A stretch of 64,000 nucleotides of DNA from Mycolicibacterium sp. lyk4-40-TYG-92 (GTDB lineage: Bacteria > Actinomycetota > Actinomycetes > Mycobacteriales > Mycobacteriaceae): the NCBI RefSeq assembly GCF_030209435.1, contig NZ_JARVRX010000020.1, forward strand, positions 62,001 through 126,000. The letters run 5' to 3'. The notes under the pieces are model-generated. The model saw only the letters and a list, made by a program, of their open reading frames with translations. It did not search any database and was not told the origin of the DNA. Positions 61,282 to 64,000 of this stretch are shown piece after piece (within the stretch, counting starts at the first letter, position 1; every line of letters begins with the position of its first letter). The position numbers and the translations under genes were made by a program.

Positions 61282-61320
61282 ACGGCCCGGCCTCCCCACG
61301 GTGTAAGAAGGCCGGGCCGT
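61282..61320. terminator. Bidirectional hairpin between DUF6328 and CsbD genes
   Basis: 12-bp perfect stem (61282-61293 with 61309-61320) and a 15-base loop. It sits between convergent stops at 61267 and 61327. Confidence 0.7.
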
Positions 61321-61326
61321 GCTGTC

Positions 61327-61563
61327 TCACTGGTTCTGCTGCTGCCGCTTCTCCGCGGCCTTCGCACCGGAGCGGGCCGACTCGGCCTCCGCCTCCTTCT
61401 TGGCCGCATCGCGCTCGGCGTCGGCCTTGTCCTGCTGGGCCTGACCCTCACGGACCATGTCATCCCGGCCGACGACGCTGCCGGCGGCTTCCTTCAGCTT
61501 GCCCTTGACACCCTCGACGGTGCCCTTGATGCCCTCTTCAGGACCACTGTTGTGCTCTCCCAC
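61327..61563 (-). CDS. CsbD-family stress protein
   Basis: 78 residues: GPEEGIKGTVEGVKGKLKEAAGSVVG is the CsbD signature, then a charged Ala/Lys/Glu-rich helix ending KRQQQNQ. Mycobacterial relatives are named microaggregate-binding protein 1. Strong GGAGG before GTG at 61563. CsbD genes are classical general-stress-regulon members. Confidence 0.85.
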   Translation of the reverse strand: MGEHNSGPEEGIKGTVEGVKGKLKEAAGSVVGRDDMVREGQAQQDKADAERDAAKKEAEAESARSGAKAAEKRQQQNQ

Positions 61564-61633
61564 GGCATTTCCTCCTTGTGTTGCGGTGTTGGTGTTGTTC
61601 GGGTGCGATCGAAGCGCTTCGCCATTACCGACA

Positions 61634-61658
61634 TACCTGCTCCGCACCGATCGGAAAC
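61634..61658 (-). promoter_or_regulatory. Near-consensus SigF promoter of the CsbD gene
   Basis: Leftward: GGTTT with GTTT 61658-61655, 16-base spacer, AGGTA (61638-61634; one mismatch). 71 bases before the GTG. Confidence 0.55.
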
Positions 61659-61673
61659 CTGCTCTGGCGCAAC

Positions 61674-61698
61674 GTTTGACCAAAATCCGGCGTGGGTA
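61674..61698 (+). promoter_or_regulatory. SigF-type promoter of the alpha/beta hydrolase
   Basis: GTTT (61674-61677), 16-base spacer, GGGTAT (GGGTA 61694-61698); ATG at 61733. Divergent from the CsbD promoter. Confidence 0.82.
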
Positions 61699-61732
61699 TT
61701 CGAGTGCGCACAGTACGCAGGAGTTGATCACA

Positions 61733-62734
61733 ATGCGAAATACCCGGCATGGCCAGGGAGTACGGCACCATCACCGCCGGCGCAGCCCGCAATCTCAGGC
61801 AATTGGCGCTTTCTGCCGGGTGTTCGTCAAGAACATGGTGCGGATGTGGGCCCTGCAACCGGATCTGCGTTGGCCCTTCAGTGCCATCGATCAGGTCGCC
61901 GCGCTGGCCCCGATGCCGAGTTCGGCGACTGTCGAGCGTGTCCGCCTGCCGTCCTGTCGGGCCGAATTGATCGGCACCGCAGGCTCGTCCGCGCGTCGCG
62001 CGATCCTCTACCTGCATGGCGGCGCATTTCTCACCTGTGGTCTCAACACGCACCGGTCCTTTGCCGCCCAGCTGTCCCGCACCGCTGACGCCGAGGTACT
62101 CAACGTCGGATACCGCATGTTGCCCGACCACGGGCTGTCTGCAGCGCTGGCCGACGCGGCCGATGGACTCCGCTGGCTGCTGGACCGCGGCTACCGCTGG
62201 TCCGACATCGTCGTCGCCGGAGATTCCGCGGGCGGGTATCTGGCCCTACAGACCGCCGCCGAACTGCTGCGGCAAGGTCACCCGCCCACCGCCGGTGTGG
62301 CGGCCATCTCTCCCCTGACGACGCTGAACCCACACGACAAAACTCCCAGCGGCAAGGACCGGTGCGCCATGTTCACGGCTCGCGCGATGACATCGTTCAT
62401 GCGCTACGTCGCCGTGCACGGTGAGAAGAACCCGTCCGGTCAGCCCATCGCCTCGCCCGTGGACGCAGACCTGCGCCGGATGCCGCCGGTGTCGATCCAC
62501 GTCAGCAGCGACGAGTTCCTCCGGCCCGACGCGGAACTGATGTACGAGCGGCTGACCGAGGCCGGCGCGCAATGTGAACTTCATATGTGGGACGGGCAGA
62601 TTCACGACTTCCCGCTCGCTGCTGCCGTCCTGCCCGAAGGGCGCCGGGCGATCCGCTACATCGGCGACTTCATCAAGCAGGTCGCCCCGGCGACGAATGC
62701 CGACCAGGAATATCCGTCGGCCGCGTCGCTGTGA
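61733..62734 (+). CDS. Alpha/beta hydrolase (HSL-type esterase)
   Basis: 333 residues. Oxyanion YLHGGAFLTCG, nucleophile GDSAGGYLALQ, SSDEFLRPDAELM (Asp) and WDGQIHDFPLAA (His). N-terminal 25 residues are His/Arg-rich with no signal. A lipid or carboxyl esterase is the likely activity. AGGAG precedes the ATG. Confidence 0.88.
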   Translation: MRNTRHGQGVRHHHRRRSPQSQAIGAFCRVFVKNMVRMWALQPDLRWPFSAIDQVAALAPMPSSATVERVRLPSCRAELIGTAGSSARRAILYLHGGAFLTCGLNTHRSFAAQLSRTADAEVLNVGYRMLPDHGLSAALADAADGLRWLLDRGYRWSDIVVAGDSAGGYLALQTAAELLRQGHPPTAGVAAISPLTTLNPHDKTPSGKDRCAMFTARAMTSFMRYVAVHGEKNPSGQPIASPVDADLRRMPPVSIHVSSDEFLRPDAELMYERLTEAGAQCELHMWDGQIHDFPLAAAVLPEGRRAIRYIGDFIKQVAPATNADQEYPSAASL

Positions 62735-62755
62735 ATCACGGGTGCCGGCCGCCGC

Positions 62756-62779
62756 GTTTGTTGCCGATCGCGGTGGGTA
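62756..62779 (+). promoter_or_regulatory. SigF-type promoter of the catalase
   Basis: GTTT (62756-62759), 15-base spacer, GGGTA (62775-62779); GTG start at 62790, 10 bases on. Confidence 0.82.
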
Positions 62780-62789
62780 ACCAGACACG

Positions 62790-64000
62790 GTGGACGAAAC
62801 ATCGAATGCGAAGCACGAGCAACTCGACGCCGCGCGTGTCGACAACAACGCGGGGTACCTGACCACACAGCAGGGGGTCCGGGTTCCGCACACCGACGAC
62901 GCCCTCACCGCAGGTGAACGCGGTCCGACCCTGCTGGAGGATTTCCACGCGCGCGAGAAGATCACCCACTTCGACCACGAACGCATTCCCGAGCGGGTCG
63001 TGCACGCGCGCGGCGCGGGGGCCTACGGCTACTTCGAGCCCTACGACGATTCGCTGGCCGACTTCACCGCGGCGAAATTCCTGACCACGCCGGGCCTGCG
63101 CACGCCGGTGTTCGTCCGTTTCTCCACGGTCGCCGGGTCCCGAGGCTCCGCCGACACCGTGCGCGACGTTCGCGGCTTCGCCACCAAGTTCTACACCGAG
63201 CAGGGCAACTACGACCTCGTCGGCAACAACTTCCCGGTCTTCTTCATCCAGGACGGCATCAAGTTCCCCGACTTCGTGCACGCCGTGAAACCGGAGCCGC
63301 ACAACGAGATTCCGCAAGCCGCATCCGCTCACAACACGCTGTGGGACTTCGTGTCGCTACAGCCGGAAACGCTGCACGCCATCATGTGGCTGATGTCCGA
63401 CCGGGCCCTGCCGCGCAGCTACCGGATGATGGAAGGCTTCGGTGTGCACACCTTCCGGCTGGTGAACGCCGCCGGCGAGGGCGTGTTCGTGAAGTTCCAT
63501 TGGAAGCCGAAACTCGGTGTGCACTCACTGCTGTGGGAAGAATGCCAGCAGATCGCCGGCAAGGATCCGGACTTCAACCGCCGCGACCTGTGGGACGCCA
63601 TCGAGGCCGGCCAGTTCCCCGAGTGGGAGCTGGGTGTTCAGCTGATTCCGGAATCCGACGAGTTCGCCTTCCCGTTCGATCTGCTCGACGCGACCAAACT
63701 CGTTCCGGAGGAACGGGTTCCGGTGATCCCCGTCGGCCGGATGGTGCTCGACCGCAATCCGGACAATTTCTTCGCCGAGACCGAGCAGGTCGCGTTTCAC
63801 ACCGCCAATCTGGTGCCGGGTATCGATTTCACCAACGATCCCCTGCTGCAGTTCCGCAACTTCTCGTACCTCGACACCCAGCTGATCCGCTTGGGCGGGC
63901 CGAATTTCGCGCACCTGCCGGTCAACCGGCCCGTTGCGGCGGTCACCAACAATCAGCGCGACGGCTACGGCCAGCACACCATCCCCGTGGGGACGACGAG
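62790..64000 (+). CDS. Monofunctional haem catalase, N-terminal part (cut by window end)
   Basis: About 400 residues are present. Catalytic His in RVVHARGAGAYGYF, the distal Asn in YDLVGNNFPVFFIQDGIKFPDFVHAVKP, and RLGGPNFAHLPVNRP. The continuing sequence with VPVIPVGRMVLDRNPDNFF follows the clade-2 (large-subunit, KatE/HPII-like) pattern. It breaks down hydrogen peroxide. GTG start at 62790. Confidence 0.93.
   Translation, partial: MDETSNAKHEQLDAARVDNNAGYLTTQQGVRVPHTDDALTAGERGPTLLEDFHAREKITHFDHERIPERVVHARGAGAYGYFEPYDDSLADFTAAKFLTTPGLRTPVFVRFSTVAGSRGSADTVRDVRGFATKFYTEQGNYDLVGNNFPVFFIQDGIKFPDFVHAVKPEPHNEIPQAASAHNTLWDFVSLQPETLHAIMWLMSDRALPRSYRMMEGFGVHTFRLVNAAGEGVFVKFHWKPKLGVHSLLWEECQQIAGKDPDFNRRDLWDAIEAGQFPEWELGVQLIPESDEFAFPFDLLDATKLVPEERVPVIPVGRMVLDRNPDNFFAETEQVAFHTANLVPGIDFTNDPLLQFRNFSYLDTQLIRLGGPNFAHLPVNRPVAAVTNNQRDGYGQHTIPVGTT

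Noticed and set aside
1..64000. CRISPR array, tRNA, rRNA or insertion sequence
   Set aside because: I saw no regularly spaced repeats, no cloverleaf candidates and no transposase-like frames; a tRNAscan or ISfinder run would settle it.

Overview
The window is high-GC actinobacterial DNA and reads as a rapidly growing mycobacterium (Mycobacterium / Mycolicibacterium). Gene order from 1.2 to 38.4 kb follows, with gaps, the M. tuberculosis Rv2532c-Rv2575 stretch as I remember it, and the radical-SAM gene at 44.4 kb matches Rv2578c. Genus hallmarks include an MPT63-like DUF1942 protein, a 13E12-type DUF222/HNH protein, an F420-type LLM oxidoreductase, a mycofactocin-type SDR, UsfY, a SigF-family sigma factor and a mycobacterial SOS box. 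I see no tRNA, rRNA, CRISPR array, IS element or phage gene. The species cannot be fixed from the window.

1-14.4 kb is a leftward housekeeping block. It holds the start of a molybdopterin oxidoreductase (cut by the window edge), an Rv2532c-like gene, nusB, efp and pepQ; then a shikimate/cell-envelope series transcribed from alaS through ruvX, mltG, aroE, a prepilin peptidase, a GNAT acetyltransferase, aroC and aroK to aroB, mostly with 4-base start/stop overlaps. The aroQ gene that follows aroB in M. tuberculosis is absent; a small secreted-protein gene lies there instead. 14.6-17.8 kb carries a duplicated small-domain protein, rarA, a DUF3097 gene and a DUF4333 lipoprotein.

17.8-25.7 kb is a tightly overlapped four-gene operon: a DUF2126/transglutaminase giant, a circularly permuted ATP-grasp plus alpha-E protein, a second transglutaminase-like protein and a zinc-ribbon metallopeptidase. 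It looks like a peptide-bond-forming and trimming system whose product I cannot name. 25.8-45.5 kb is mixed: a DUF389 membrane protein; an HxlR regulator and thiolase separated by a perfect palindrome; a fused Baeyer-Villiger-type monooxygenase/esterase; aspS; a PanE-like reductase; a phosphoribosyltransferase with a damaged-looking start; an SRPBCC gene with a perfect palindrome against its ATG; an esterase; a zinc metallopeptidase; the 13E12-type gene; a TetR-monooxygenase-SDR-TetR-ADH catabolic cluster; and the radical-SAM gene with an SOS box.

46-64 kb is a general-stress island: Dps, a stand-alone cytochrome oxidase subunit I, hemerythrin, M42 peptidase, iron-permease-like protein, haem-oxygenase-like redox protein, UsfY, DoxX, tiny membrane proteins, CDGSH protein, a SigF-family sigma factor, a PoxB-like enzyme, CsbD, an alpha/beta hydrolase and a catalase. 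Nine transcription starts there carry an exact GTTT-N15/16-GGGTA element and five more carry near matches. Several are back-to-back divergent pairs. This matches the mycobacterial SigF consensus, so the region appears to be a physically clustered SigF regulon, and I regard that as the most interesting feature of the window.

No gene-free stretch exceeds 300 bases. The longest are 57936-58213 and 8903-9169, both described below.
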